A DNA stretch of 64,000 bases, taken from positions 1 through 64,000 of the forward strand of contig JAHJQK010000005.1 of assembly GCA_018819135.1 (NCBI GenBank), given 5' to 3'. The DNA is from Pseudomonadota bacterium (GTDB lineage: Bacteria > Desulfobacterota > SM23-61). Position numbers and translations under genes: made by a program. This document shows positions 7,492-16,819 of this stretch, in pieces (within the stretch, counting starts at the first letter, position 1; every line of letters begins with the position of its first letter). The notes beneath the pieces are model-generated. The model was not told the origin of the DNA and searched no databases. It was given only the letters and a program-made list of their open reading frames with translations.

Positions 7492-9309
7492 TTATTTTTT
7501 AAGAGAGTTATATTTCCCGAAGGGTGTATATTTAAGAAAATTTTTATAAGAGTCCTGGCTTTTATCCCTCCACCCCTTTTTTTCATAAACCTGGCTTAAA
7601 ATCATGTGAATATGGAAAAATTCAGGCTCGATTTGGGCAGCCCTCTCTAAGTAAAAAATCGCTTGATCAATTTCTCCATTTTGTGCGTAATATTTCCCCA
7701 AATTATAGTACGGATTAGCATTATTAGGACGAGCTTCGATAGCTTTTTGAAATTCTTTGATCCCTTCCTCAATGCGCCCCTGTTTAAGGTAAGCCAACCC
7801 AAGATTATTACGACCTTCCGACCGGATATATGGGCTTAAAACCAATGCCTTTTCGTAGGCATTGATTGCCTCAGGAATTTTCCCCATCATGGCATATGTA
7901 TAGCCGAGATTCAGATAGGCCTGCCCGTGCCGTGGATTCAGCTCTATAGCTCGCGTAAATTCTTTAATCCCTTCCTCATAAAAGCCCGCTTCAGTTAGTG
8001 AAAGACCAAGATTAATATGGGGACGGGCTTTATTGGGGGACTTGGCCGCGGCATCCTCCCATAAAGTCCAACTTGATGTCCAGGTAAAGTTTCTTAAAAA
8101 GGTAGAAAAACCATAAAGTTCAATCACTAAGGCGCAAAGGAAAAAGAAGATTAATTTAACTGCCCGGGTATTCATTATTATTTTTGCCCGGGAAATCCAT
8201 TCGGCAGCAAAGGCCACGATAACTGCAAATCCAACAGAAGGGAGGTAAAGCCAGCGGTCGGTAATCACGTCTTCGAGAGGTATCACGCTGGAGGTTGGAG
8301 CAAGGTTTACCGCAAACCATAGAGCAAAGAACCCAACTGGCCGAAAAGAACTCGTTATCTTCCAGATGACCAGCACGATAGCAGTAAGAACGAATATGGA
8401 AAAAAGAACTTCTTTTTCAAGGATCGAATGTGATATGGAAAAATCATAATCTACATTTAGGTTTAAAGGAAGGACTAAAGTCCCGAGGGAATGAACCCAT
8501 GCCCTGAGTTGGGTAAGGATGTTTTCATAGAAAGGCCGAATGGGCTGGGAGGAATATTTTAAGGAGCCAAAAAAATAAATCCGGGTCATCAGGTAAACCA
8601 CAGAAAGAAGGAAGAAGGGGAAAAGGGAAAAAAGCCGCCTTTTCCAGGTTCGCCCGAGAGAGAAAAATAAATTAAAAAGAACCAAGAGTAAAATTAAAGT
8701 GATGGCTGTCTCTTTGACCAGCAAGGCACAGACAAAACTGAATGATGACAGAAAGAGATGGTGAACTTTCCCGGTAAGTCCGTATTGCCCATAAGACCAA
8801 AAGGCGGCCATGAAAAATAAAGCAGTCAATAAAGAAGAGCGGCCTGTGATGTAGGTCACGGATTCGGTCTGAACTGGGTGGACAGCAAAAATTAAGGCGG
8901 CAAAAAGACCCGTCAATTGATACCTTGTTGGATTTAATTCTTTTTCACCATAGGTGATACGCAGAAAAAAAATGGTAATGAAAAAAACCAAAATAGAGCA
9001 CAGGGCATGGAGAGAAAAATTTAATAAATGGTAGCCAAAAACATCTAACCCCCCCAAATAGTAATTCAAAGCAAACGAAGCCAGGAAAAGAGGACGGTAA
9101 CCACTCGTCTCTTTGACCAGGCCGCTGCCCATTTCTGGAGTCCAAAAAAATTTTAAAATATTTTTAAAATCTTTAATAAAATGATTTTTAACAATGACAT
9201 GCTCATCATCAAATTGAAAGGAAGCTTTGAAGGAGTTGGAATAGATTAATAATAGGAAGAGGATGATGATTAGACAAAATAGTCGGTTGTTTGAAGCAAA
9301 TTTTCTCAT
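7492..9309 (-). CDS. Polytopic membrane protein with C-terminal TPR repeats (TMTC/DUF1736-like)
   Basis: The first roughly 400 residues of 605 hold about ten membrane segments, with VHPVQTESVTYITGRSSLL near residue 145, a motif typical of TMTC/PMT-like proteins with DUF1736. Residues about 420-600 are four to five tetratricopeptide repeats (for example INLGLSLTEAGFYEEGIKEF). The eukaryotic relatives are lipid-linked mannosyltransferases; in bacteria the role is not established. Here it begins the glycan cluster just below the pilin gene, so pilin or surface-protein glycosylation is a reasonable guess only. Confidence 0.75.
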   Translation of the reverse strand: MRKFASNNRLFCLIIILFLLLIYSNSFKASFQFDDEHVIVKNHFIKDFKNILKFFWTPEMGSGLVKETSGYRPLFLASFALNYYLGGLDVFGYHLLNFSLHALCSILVFFITIFFLRITYGEKELNPTRYQLTGLFAALIFAVHPVQTESVTYITGRSSLLTALFFMAAFWSYGQYGLTGKVHHLFLSSFSFVCALLVKETAITLILLLVLFNLFFSLGRTWKRRLFSLFPFFLLSVVYLMTRIYFFGSLKYSSQPIRPFYENILTQLRAWVHSLGTLVLPLNLNVDYDFSISHSILEKEVLFSIFVLTAIVLVIWKITSSFRPVGFFALWFAVNLAPTSSVIPLEDVITDRWLYLPSVGFAVIVAFAAEWISRAKIIMNTRAVKLIFFFLCALVIELYGFSTFLRNFTWTSSWTLWEDAAAKSPNKARPHINLGLSLTEAGFYEEGIKEFTRAIELNPRHGQAYLNLGYTYAMMGKIPEAINAYEKALVLSPYIRSEGRNNLGLAYLKQGRIEEGIKEFQKAIEARPNNANPYYNLGKYYAQNGEIDQAIFYLERAAQIEPEFFHIHMILSQVYEKKGWRDKSQDSYKNFLKYTPFGKYNSLKK

Positions 9310-9315
9310 CCTTCA

Positions 9316-9355
9316 CTAAAAAAAAGGGGAAGAAGAGAACCTTCTCCCCCTTAAA
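9316..9355 (-). terminator. Rho-independent terminator after pilA
   Basis: On the minus strand a stem GGGGGAGAAGG / CTTCTTCCCC with a 4-base loop is followed by a run of eight T. It lies between the pilA stop and the next gene, so it should end the abundant pilin transcript. Confidence 0.85.
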
Positions 9356-9380
9356 AAGTTCCCAAAGGGTCACAAACCCC

Positions 9381-9746
9381 TTAAGGTGTAATGACTCCAG
9401 TTGAGACTACCGTATAAGTTTGTGTTCCACTTGTATGATTAGCGGTCATATTCAAGTTCGCTAAAGACCCGGTGACAACAACAAGACTCACTCCTGTAGA
9501 ATTATTATATCCATAAGTCGCCAAAATGGCATTAGTAACATCCCTAGCTGGACTATCACTAAAGGACGCCTGAGCGGCAGTATAGGCATTCTTCAAGTCT
9601 GATTTTGCCATTGCATGAAAACCCCTCACTCTATAAGCCGTAAACTGGGGAATGGCGATCGCTGCCAGAATGCCGATGATCGCGATGACGATCATCAGCT
9701 CGATTAATGTAAAGCCTTTTTCCTTTTTCCTAAATTTCCTTAACAT
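9381..9746 (-). CDS. pilA: Type IV major pilin (prepilin)
   Basis: The 121 residues start with a short basic leader and the class III signal [20 protein letters not shown]: cleavage after G11, with the conserved Glu at mature position 5. A hydrophobic N-terminal helix follows, then a short globular part (mature about 110 residues, small as in Geobacter/Desulfobacterota pilins but longer than the e-pilin form). An RBS (AAAGGAGG) precedes the ATG. It has its own sigma-54 promoter and terminator, so it is a monocistronic, PilR-controlled gene. Confidence 0.95.
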   Translation of the reverse strand: MLRKFRKKEKGFTLIELMIVIAIIGILAAIAIPQFTAYRVRGFHAMAKSDLKNAYTAAQASFSDSPARDVTNAILATYGYNNSTGVSLVVVTGSLANLNMTANHTSGTQTYTVVSTGVITP

Positions 9747-9874
9747 TTTTTTACCTCCTTTGGCGTTAACTTCTTGAATGGTTAAAATTCCAAACTCTTT
9801 TTATTTATCGACCCAACCCCCTCCAATTTCACCTCCCTCCTTCTCCTTCTTTCTTGGATTTTTAGTTAAATATA

Positions 9875-9892
9875 ACGCAATTCTTTTGCCAT
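9875..9892 (-). promoter_or_regulatory. Sigma-54 promoter of pilA
   Basis: The minus strand carries TGGCAAAAGAATTGCG: GG and GC with exactly ten bases between, matching the -24/-12 consensus. It lies about 130 bp upstream of the pilA start and predicts transcription from about 9865. The NtrC-family activator PilR is encoded nearby at 12380-13744. Confidence 0.85.
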
Positions 9893-9936
9893 GTCTTCTG
9901 GAAACTCTTAAAAAAAATGTCAACTCATTATATAAC

Positions 9937-9954
9937 AAGTAATATCAATTACTT
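9937..9954. promoter_or_regulatory. Candidate enhancer site upstream of pilA
   Basis: Perfect 7-bp inverted repeat AAGTAAT-ATCA-ATTACTT, centred about 60 bp upstream of the -24 element. A related half (GTTACTTG) follows at about 9971. The position suits an NtrC-type activator such as PilR, but the motif is not a known PilR consensus. Confidence 0.4.
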
Positions 9955-10006
9955 ATGATAATATTTTCCCGTTACTTGAAATATTTTTAAATTATTATTG
10001 ACGGCT

Positions 10007-10125
10007 TCGTAAAAAGTCCTTTTTGCCCCATTTTCGTCATTCCCGCGAAAGCGGGAATCCAGTTAATTCAGGCAGTTCTGGACTCCTGCTTTCGCAGGAG
10101 TGACGGCTTTTCTGACTTTTTACGA
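10007..10125. repeat. dRS3-like miniature element with 12-bp terminal inverted repeats
   Basis: Ends TCGTAAAAAGTC (10007-10018) and GACTTTTTACGA (10114-10125) are perfect inverted repeats. Inside are two hairpins: ATTCCCGCGAAAGCGGGAAT and ACTCCTGCTTTCGCAGGAGT. The layout is that of a MITE whose inner hairpins resemble the dRS3 repeats known from Neisseria. A second, more complex copy is at about 30830-31020. It lies between the pilA control region and the pilS stop. Confidence 0.75.
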
Positions 10126-10202
10126 GATCATCATTATTAAGGGGTGGATGATTGGATAGACTTTAAACTTGACAATAAACGTCATTTTGTAAACATTTTA
10201 TG

Positions 10203-11900
10203 TCATTGAACAGGGAGGTATATCGTAAAGGTTGTGCCTTTATTAGGTTGGCTTCGAACCGTGATCTTTCCTCCGTAACCTTCTACGATTTTATGTACGA
10301 TGGAAAGGCCAAGCCCAGTACCTTTTTCTTTGGTGGTGAAGAAAGGATTAAAGATCTTGTCCAGTTCTTCAGCTCCAATTCCCGTTCCTGTATCGCTGAT
10401 GGCGATTTCCACCTGGGGGGGTTCCTCTAGATCCGATGGGAAGGAACGGCGGCGTAATTCTACCCGCAGTTCTCCTCCAGTGGGCATCGCTTGGGCCGCG
10501 TTGATAATAAGATTCCAAAATACTTGTTTGATCTGTTGGGCATCCCCTGGCAGATAAATTTCATCTTGAAAATGGGGGACCAAACGGATTTCCGGGCCGT
10601 ACTCCGGGCTATGGACAAATACTTTCAGTACTTCCTCTACGATTCCATTCAGGTGGATCAATTCTTTCCCCGGGGGTGTAGGTCTGGCAAATAATAAAAA
10701 ATCAGCAATCAGGGAATTAAGACGACCCACTTCCCGGAGGATGATATCCATGAGTTGTTGGTGTTGAACAGCTCCGTCTATTTCTTCCTTCAAGATTTCA
10801 ATCGACCCGCTGATGGAAGCCAGGGGATTACGGATCTCATGGGCCATGCCCGCGGCTAAGGTCCCAATGGCTGCCAGTCGATCAGCCCGCTTCAAATCCT
10901 CTTCCATTTCCCGCAGTTTGGTCAGATCCTGAAAGATGAAAATGACCCCGATCTCATGATCTTCGGAATCCTTTAATGGAGAAGCAGAGAAGCCCAGCGT
11001 CAGCCTTGTTCCATCTTTCCTTTGAAAATTCGTCTCCCATCGAGGGAAATAGAAGTTTTTCCATTCTTTCTCGGAAACCCATCCATTTGATCGGGATAAG
11101 TTTAAGAACCCCGGGAATAAATTCCCTATCTCCTTCTGGTAGACCTCTTCCAATGTATGTCCAGTAATCTCTTCTGCCATTCGATTAAAGGAAGTGACCC
11201 GGCCTGTTCGGTCAACGGTTATTAACCCGCTGGTTACATTCTGAACAATGTGCTTGTAAAGCCTCTCCAATTCACTGTAATCGATCAGCCGTTCTCTCAG
11301 CTCCTCGTCTTTGCGGCGAACCTGTTCCGAAAGGTAAGCGCTGAGGATAGCCACTAAGTAAAAAGCAATGATATTCACGGCCATTAGGTAAAAAACGTAA
11401 CTACTCTTGTATCCCACCGGCAGAGCAAAGCGGCTTCCCAAAGGGAGAATGACCTGGTAAAATTCCAGGTCCAGCAAGGTTCCATAAAGGATGGAGCTGG
11501 CGGAAGCCACCAGCAATCCTCCCCTGCGGTAGAGGATCGCGCTGGCGCCAAAAATGGGCAGAAGGTAAACCCAGGAGAAAACAGACTCAATTCCACCGGT
11601 GAAGTAGATTAACAGGGTAACAAAGAAGACGTCGGCAAGGATTTGCCCGTAGGCAAATACCTTAAGGCGTTGAATCCGCCGCAGGAGGAAGGCGTAAATT
11701 AGCGTCAAAGCATAGGTGAAGCCGATGAAAAAATAGAGGGCGAAAGGAGAAATATGATGGAAGGTCTGGCTCTCTTTGATCTGCACAATCGCCGTGGCTC
11801 CCAGGAGCAGGGTGGCCACCACGGCTCGAAAAAACATGAGCCATTGAATCTTGGAATAAAGACTATCCCTGAATTCTCCTCCGCCTTCCTGCCCTTTCAC
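10203..11900 (-). CDS. pilS: Sensor histidine kinase PilS
   Basis: Membrane kinase that phosphorylates PilR to control pilin transcription. About five to six membrane segments fill residues 15-190. A PAS domain follows (about 215-330: GLITVDRTGRVTSFNRMAEE), then HisKA with H354 (GMAHEIRNP), the N-box (LIINAAQAM) and the ATPase G boxes (SDTGTGIG, GTGLGLSI). I choose GTG at 11900 because AGAGG lies 5 bases upstream. The frame open to 11960 only adds translated repeat (ISVPSVA). The GxxExxY unit separates it from pilR. Confidence 0.9.
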   Translation of the reverse strand: MKGQEGGGEFRDSLYSKIQWLMFFRAVVATLLLGATAIVQIKESQTFHHISPFALYFFIGFTYALTLIYAFLLRRIQRLKVFAYGQILADVFFVTLLIYFTGGIESVFSWVYLLPIFGASAILYRRGGLLVASASSILYGTLLDLEFYQVILPLGSRFALPVGYKSSYVFYLMAVNIIAFYLVAILSAYLSEQVRRKDEELRERLIDYSELERLYKHIVQNVTSGLITVDRTGRVTSFNRMAEEITGHTLEEVYQKEIGNLFPGFLNLSRSNGWVSEKEWKNFYFPRWETNFQRKDGTRLTLGFSASPLKDSEDHEIGVIFIFQDLTKLREMEEDLKRADRLAAIGTLAAGMAHEIRNPLASISGSIEILKEEIDGAVQHQQLMDIILREVGRLNSLIADFLLFARPTPPGKELIHLNGIVEEVLKVFVHSPEYGPEIRLVPHFQDEIYLPGDAQQIKQVFWNLIINAAQAMPTGGELRVELRRRSFPSDLEEPPQVEIAISDTGTGIGAEELDKIFNPFFTTKEKGTGLGLSIVHKIVEGYGGKITVRSQPNKGTTFTIYLPVQ

Positions 11901-11937
11901 AAAAACCTCTTTTAAATAAAAAGCAAAAAGTATTATT

Positions 11938-12363
11938 GCCACAGAGGGCACAGAGATCACAGAGTTATAATGAAATTCTTTTCACTCCATCAACGAGTCT
12001 TGCCTGGCCAAAATTAATTAAAAGCCCCCTCTTGATTCTGGTGCTTTTAAGATATGACAACAACTGCGCCGTGAAAATATCTTCCAATCTACGAACCGAC
12101 TTTATCTCGACAATAACCTCTCCCTGCACTATTAAGTCAAGCCTCTGCCCTTTGATAACTTTATCTTTATAGAATACTTCAACTTCTTTCTGCCGCTCGA
12201 AGGGAATCCCTCTGAGCAAAAGTTCATAACAAAGCGCCTCCTCATAGATAGATTCCAATAGACGCGGCCCTAAATGACGATGAACTTCTACGGCAGAAGA
12301 AATGATCTTTTCCGTTACACTATCTACCATATCTTTCTCTGTGATCTCTGTGCCCTCTGTGGC
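11938..12363. mobile_element. Bracketed unit with intact GxxExxY gene (putative mobile element)
   Basis: Left bracket 11938-11964 ends at the base before the TAA stop of the GxxExxY gene. Right bracket 12337-12363 begins 6 bases upstream of its ATG. The unit is therefore a single gene between inverted 9-bp-periodic repeats, 426 bp in all, inserted between pilR and pilS. No transposase and no clear target duplication are seen. Calling it mobile rests on the second, decayed copy at 1887-2115 and on the many related bracket pairs. Confidence 0.6.
11965..12330 (-). CDS. GxxExxY protein (PD-(D/E)XK nuclease-like)
   Basis: A 121-residue protein matching the GxxExxY family: the signature region [13 protein letters not shown] (G21, E26, Y29) follows an amphipathic helix. 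The core of a PD-(D/E)XK nuclease fold is visible: D65 in QRLDLIV, E75 and K77 in VEIKS, and Q89xxxY93. All would-be catalytic residues are present, so the protein could be an active nuclease. Its cellular role is not established. Its ends coincide almost exactly with repeat brackets, and a deleted paralogue sits in an equivalent unit at 1913-2097. Confidence 0.85.
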   Translation of the reverse strand: MVDSVTEKIISSAVEVHRHLGPRLLESIYEEALCYELLLRGIPFERQKEVEVFYKDKVIKGQRLDLIVQGEVIVEIKSVRRLEDIFTAQLLSYLKSTRIKRGLLINFGQARLVDGVKRISL

Positions 12364-12379
12364 AAAAAGACTTGAATTT

Positions 12380-13744
12380 TTATTCTTTAAAGTCCTTCAG
12401 GCCGTATTTCTTAATCTTCCAGCGCATGGAACGGAAACTCAGGTTCAAAAGTTCAGCCGCTTTCTTGATCACCCCGTTACTCAATTGTAACGCTTGCTGG
12501 AGGAATTCCTTTTCCAGCTCGCTGAGTTCTTTTTCTAAATCCAGGCCGGCGGAGGTGAGATGAAAAGAAGGAAGCTCTGTTTTTCGAACTTCTTTCTTGT
12601 ACTCGGAGAGGACCAGACTGTCGGGAAGAACAATGTTGGAATTCTCCAGAGCCACGCTTCGTTCAATGATGTTCTCCAATTCCCGGACGTTTCCCGGGAA
12701 GTTATACTTCATCAGGACATCCAGGGCGTAGGAGGAAATGGAGCGGATATCCTTCCCCAATTCCCGGGAATATTTTTCCAGGAAATATTGGGCCAGGAGG
12801 GGAATATCTTCCCGTCTTTCGCGCAAGGGAGGTAGGTGGATATGGACTACATTCAAGCGGTAAAAAAAGTCTTCCCGGAATCTTCCCTGAATGATTTCTT
12901 GTTCCAGGTCCTTGTTGGTTGCCGAAATCAGGCGAACATCCACGGATATGGTTTCGGTTTCCCCCACGGGTATGAATTCCCTTTCTTGAATGACTCTGAG
13001 GAGCTTCACTTGAATGAGGGGAGAAAGATCTCCGATCTCATCAAGAAATACGGTTCCCCCATGGGCAGTCTCGAACAAACCTTTTTTGTTGGTCACCGCC
13101 CCTGTGAAAGCCCCTTTCACGTAACCAAAAAGCTCGCTTTCCATCAGGTTATCTGGAATGGCGCTGCAGTTAATGGTAACAAATGGCTTCCCGTTCCTTG
13201 GGCTTATTTGGTGGATGGCTCTGGCTACTAATTCTTTACCGGTGCCGCTTTCCCCCGAGATAAGAACGTTGGTCTTGGTTGCTCCTACCTGTTTAATCAG
13301 GTTAAAAATCTTTAGCATCTTGGGGCTATGACTCACTAAATTATTGAAAATACCCGCAGGAGCTTCTCCCATGTCCTTCCCGATTGGCTTAGATAAAGCA
13401 TTGCGAATGACCGATTTTATTTCCTTCAATTTAAAAGGTTTCGTAAGGTAGTCATAGGCTCCGGCTTTCATCGCCGCAATGGCATCTTCTGGAGATCCAT
13501 AAGCTGTGATCATAACCACAGCCATGTTCGGGCGAATTTCTTTCACTTTTCTTAACAATTCCAGGCCATCCACTTTGGACATTTTGATATCCGAAACCAG
13601 CAAATCGCAAGGGTGGGCTTGAAAAAGGGTAAAGGCTTCTTCGCCATCTGCGGCACAGATGACTTCATGGCCCTCTTTGGTCAGAAGGATTTTTAAGAAC
13701 TCCCGCATGCTCAATTCATCATCGGCAACTAAGATCCTCGCCAT
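12380..13744 (-). CDS. pilR: Sigma-54-dependent response regulator PilR
   Basis: NtrC-type activator, 454 residues. Receiver domain 1-120 (acidic DD pair, phosphoacceptor D52, K in LTKPFK). AAA+ domain about 140-380 with Walker A GESGTGKE, the sigma-54 contact loop GAFTGA and the Walker B region VFLDEIGD. C-terminal Fis-type helix-turn-helix ([19 protein letters not shown]). It should act at the sigma-54 promoter upstream of pilA. It is transcribed before pilS, with the GxxExxY unit between them. Confidence 0.95.
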   Translation of the reverse strand: MARILVADDELSMREFLKILLTKEGHEVICAADGEEAFTLFQAHPCDLLVSDIKMSKVDGLELLRKVKEIRPNMAVVMITAYGSPEDAIAAMKAGAYDYLTKPFKLKEIKSVIRNALSKPIGKDMGEAPAGIFNNLVSHSPKMLKIFNLIKQVGATKTNVLISGESGTGKELVARAIHQISPRNGKPFVTINCSAIPDNLMESELFGYVKGAFTGAVTNKKGLFETAHGGTVFLDEIGDLSPLIQVKLLRVIQEREFIPVGETETISVDVRLISATNKDLEQEIIQGRFREDFFYRLNVVHIHLPPLRERREDIPLLAQYFLEKYSRELGKDIRSISSYALDVLMKYNFPGNVRELENIIERSVALENSNIVLPDSLVLSEYKKEVRKTELPSFHLTSAGLDLEKELSELEKEFLQQALQLSNGVIKKAAELLNLSFRSMRWKIKKYGLKDFKE

Positions 13745-13824
13745 GGTCCACTGTCCACCCTTAACCTAAAAGTGCAGATTTTGAAATTCAGCTTGATGGC
13801 TGATAGCTGATTGCTGCAGGCTTT

Positions 13825-14298
13825 CTATTCACAGCTAATTTCCAAAACCTCATATTCCTTTTTCCCTGAAGGCACCACGACATTGACGACGTCCCCGATT
13901 TTATGCCCGATGAGGGCTTTGGCCACAGGGGAGTTTATCGAGATCCGCCCATTCCGGATATCTGCTTCGTCAGCGCCCACGATCTTGTACCGCACCTGAC
14001 GATCCGATTCCACATCTCCCAGGAGCACCGTGCACCCGAAGACGATACGATCCGTTGTCAAATCTTTGGTTTCGATAACTTGAGCGCGGGCCAGCTTATC
14101 TTCCAACTCTTTGATCTTTCCCTCGATGTAATCCCGCCGCTCTTTGGCCACCCGATAATCGGCGTTGTCGCTAAGGTCTCCATGGGCTGCTGCTTCATTC
14201 AAGGCTTGAATGGCTTGGGCCCGGTCTACTCGCTTTAGCCGTTCAAGCTCTTCCTGCAGTTTGGTGAAACCTTCTTTGGTCATGGGTAATTTTTCCAA
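13825..14298 (-). CDS. greA: Transcription elongation factor GreA
   Basis: 157 residues, the normal GreA length. The N-terminal coiled coil begins MTKEGFTKLQEELERLKRVDR, includes HGDLSDNADYRVAKERRDYI with the acidic tip residues, and is followed by the FKBP-like C-terminal domain (VVNVVVPSGKKEYEVLEI). It binds the secondary channel of RNA polymerase and rescues backtracked complexes. It sits upstream of pilR in the same direction but about 80 bases away. Confidence 0.95.
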   Translation of the reverse strand: MEKLPMTKEGFTKLQEELERLKRVDRAQAIQALNEAAAHGDLSDNADYRVAKERRDYIEGKIKELEDKLARAQVIETKDLTTDRIVFGCTVLLGDVESDRQVRYKIVGADEADIRNGRISINSPVAKALIGHKIGDVVNVVVPSGKKEYEVLEISCE

Positions 14299-14379
14299 CT
14301 TTCCCTCCCATTTTTTGGCAATATATCATCCGTCATCCGCACGCCTGCGTCCACAGTCAGCGGGCGATGAAATAAATTA

Positions 14380-14532
14380 GCCACAGAGAACACAGAGATC
14401 ACCGAGGTTTTAAAACTAAAAAGATATTGTGCAAAAACTAAGGCATGGGGAATCCTGCTTCGAATCTCGCTGGTTTTTAGGTTTTTCATTTTCAGCAGGT
14501 ATCTCTCTGTGTTCTCTGTGACCTCTGTGGCT
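14380..14532. repeat. Bracketed repeat unit A2 (153 bp, twin of 136-288)
   Basis: Left bracket 14380-14407, right bracket 14505-14532, same length and inner sequence as unit A1. The near identity of the non-coding core implies recent copying or a maintained function. It fills most of the greA to radical-SAM gap (14299-14583). Confidence 0.85.
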
Positions 14533-14583
14533 AAAAGGTTTCGAAATTCCTATGCAATAAATTTCTTTCGCCGACCGCCCGCG

Positions 14584-15504
14584 TTAATTTTTCTCCGGCT
14601 CCTGCATCCATCCTACCTGAAGCTGATAACGATCCAGAATTTTCAAAGCTTCTTTAAACTCCCGGGCATACAGCCGCCGCTTAAGCTCGGGGAAGTTTTT
14701 TGCCCGGTAAGCGGGGAAAAACTGGGTCATCAAACTGATAGAACACTGCCCAGAAAAGTTCTCAGCCAGAAAACGGGCTACCTTTTCCGTCCCGGCTAAT
14801 CCATTGGGCAGAAGAAGATGGCGAATGATCAAACCTCTTTTCATCATCCCTTTTTCATCATATATCGCCTTCCCAACCTGACGGTACATTTCGAGTACGG
14901 CGGCTTGGTTGACGGTTGGGTAGGCCGGGGCTTGAGAATATGTCCGGGCTGTTTTCTCGTCTGCGTATTTCATATCCGGCAGGTAGATGTCCACGACCCC
15001 ATTCAAAAGGGTCAACGTCTCCAAGTTATCATAGCCATTGGTGTTATAAACTAAGGGTAGCCGAAATCCTCTTGCTATTGCCCAGCAAAGCGCTTCCAGG
15101 ATCTGGGGAACAAAATGGGTAGGCGTTACCCAATTGATGTTGTGGCAACCCCGGTTTTGCAAGTCGAGCATCATTTTTCCCAAAAACTCCTCGCTTCTTT
15201 CCTGCCCAACGCCCATTTGGCTGATGGGGAAATTCTGGCAAAACACACAATGTAAATTGCAATGGGTCATGAAAATCGTTCCTGAACCTTGAGTTCCAGA
15301 AATGGGGGGTTCTTCTCCCTGGTGGACATTGTAGCTCGAGATCATGGGCCGTAAGCCGGCTTGGCAGAATCCCTTTTCGCCCTGGGTCCGGTCCACGCCG
15401 CACCCCCGAGGACAAAGCCGGCAAGATTTTAATATCTGTCCGGCCGCTTTGGTCCTCGATTGAAGTTCTCCCGAGGTCCATAGTTTAAGATAACTCGGGA
15501 ACAC
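14584..15504 (-). CDS. Radical SAM protein, PflX-like (COG1313)
   Basis: 306 residues. An N-terminal cysteine cluster ([12 protein letters not shown], then GFC) precedes the radical SAM motif CNLHCVFC, as in the uncharacterised PflX group related to pyruvate-formate-lyase activating enzymes. A glycyl-radical target is not encoded nearby. It overlaps the end of pyrC by 20 bases on the same strand, so co-transcription is likely. The biological substrate is unknown. Confidence 0.85.
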   Translation of the reverse strand: MFPSYLKLWTSGELQSRTKAAGQILKSCRLCPRGCGVDRTQGEKGFCQAGLRPMISSYNVHQGEEPPISGTQGSGTIFMTHCNLHCVFCQNFPISQMGVGQERSEEFLGKMMLDLQNRGCHNINWVTPTHFVPQILEALCWAIARGFRLPLVYNTNGYDNLETLTLLNGVVDIYLPDMKYADEKTARTYSQAPAYPTVNQAAVLEMYRQVGKAIYDEKGMMKRGLIIRHLLLPNGLAGTEKVARFLAENFSGQCSISLMTQFFPAYRAKNFPELKRRLYAREFKEALKILDRYQLQVGWMQEPEKN

Positions 15505-16819
15505 GATAGGCGATTCTCCCGGAAACGATCGTCATGATCGCAATTCCTTTCAGTTTCCACCCCTGGAAGGGGGAGTTCCGGCTTTTTGATTTAAATTGGC
15601 TCTTTTCCACGGTATGCTCACGGTCAAGATCGATCAAGGTTAAATCAGCGTCCGCATTCACTCTTAATCTGCCTTTGTCCAGGCCGAGGATGCGTGCTGG
15701 CTGCACGGTGAGTTTCTCAATCGCCTTCATCAAAGGAAGATGACCCTCATGTACAAGCTTTAAGGTCAAAGGCAAAGCCGTTTCCAAGCCGATGATCCCA
15801 TTGGCCGCATATTCAAACTCGACGTCCTTCTCAACAGCGCTTTGGGGAGCATGGTCCGTGGCAATGGCGTCCAGGGTTCCATCTTTTAACCCTTCGATAA
15901 CGGCCTTCACGTCTTTGGCCTCTCGTAAAGGGGGGTTCATCTTAGTGTTGGGATCAAATCCTTGGACAGCTTCATCGGTCAAAGAGAAATAGTGGGGAGC
16001 GGTTTCCGCCGTTACCTTTACCCCTTGACTCTTGGCCTCTCGGATGGCTCGTACGGATCCCGCCGTGCTAACGTGGGCCACGTGAAGAGGAGCACCGGTG
16101 AGTTCGGCTAAAGCAATGTCCCGAAGAACCATGACTTCTTCCGCAGCGTTGGGGATTCCTCTCAAGCCCAGAGTGGTCGCAATGAAGCCCTCGTTCATCA
16201 CTCCCTGGCCCGCCAGGTCCAGATCCTCACAGTGGGAGATGATGGTCAAACCGAGGCCACCGGCATATTCCAGAGCCCGGCGGAATAGGCACGCATTCAC
16301 CACCGGTTTTCCGTCATCGGAAAGGGCAACCACCCCGGCATCCTTCAATTCTCCCATCTCGGCCAAAGATTCCCCCTTTAACCCTTTGGTTACGGCACCG
16401 ACGGGAAAAATGTGGGTGCTGGCGCGCTCTCGGGCCTGCTGTAATATATATTCGGTGACCGCCCAGCAATCATTCACCGGAAGGGTGTTGGCCATACATA
16501 CCAGGGAAGTATATCCCCCCGCAGCCCCTGCCTTGGACCCGGATTCGATGGTCTCCTTATATTCAAATCCTGGCTCGCGAAGATGACAATGCATGTCCAA
16601 TAATCCCGGAACCAGAATCTTACTCGTACAGTCAATCACCCCACCTTGGGGAAGAAAAGGATCCTGGGATTCGCTGGCTGGCAAATTAAATTTGATTTTG
16701 GATTCCGGGATCGTTGGCCCGATTTCTACGATTTTCCCTCTTGCCACCAGGACATCCATCCGGCCATCGATGCCACTGGCTGGGTCGACAACGCGGGCAT
16801 TCTTGAATAGTAAGCTCAT
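15485..16819 (-). CDS. pyrC: Dihydroorotase
   Basis: Amidohydrolase-fold enzyme of pyrimidine synthesis (carbamoyl-aspartate to dihydroorotate). The metal ligands [10 protein letters not shown], the later histidines ([19 protein letters not shown]) and ATDHAPQS are all present. At 444 residues it is the long class I type. It overlaps pyrB by 4 bases (ATGA) and follows it, the usual pyrBC pairing. Confidence 0.95.
   Translation of the reverse strand: MSLLFKNARVVDPASGIDGRMDVLVARGKIVEIGPTIPESKIKFNLPASESQDPFLPQGGVIDCTSKILVPGLLDMHCHLREPGFEYKETIESGSKAGAAGGYTSLVCMANTLPVNDCWAVTEYILQQARERASTHIFPVGAVTKGLKGESLAEMGELKDAGVVALSDDGKPVVNACLFRRALEYAGGLGLTIISHCEDLDLAGQGVMNEGFIATTLGLRGIPNAAEEVMVLRDIALAELTGAPLHVAHVSTAGSVRAIREAKSQGVKVTAETAPHYFSLTDEAVQGFDPNTKMNPPLREAKDVKAVIEGLKDGTLDAIATDHAPQSAVEKDVEFEYAANGIIGLETALPLTLKLVHEGHLPLMKAIEKLTVQPARILGLDKGRLRVNADADLTLIDLDREHTVEKSQFKSKSRNSPFQGWKLKGIAIMTIVSGRIAYRVPELS

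Noticed and set aside
11901-11960. ATG start of PilS at 11960
   Set aside because: The extra residues (MISVPSVAII) are the translated bracket; GTG 11900 has its own RBS.
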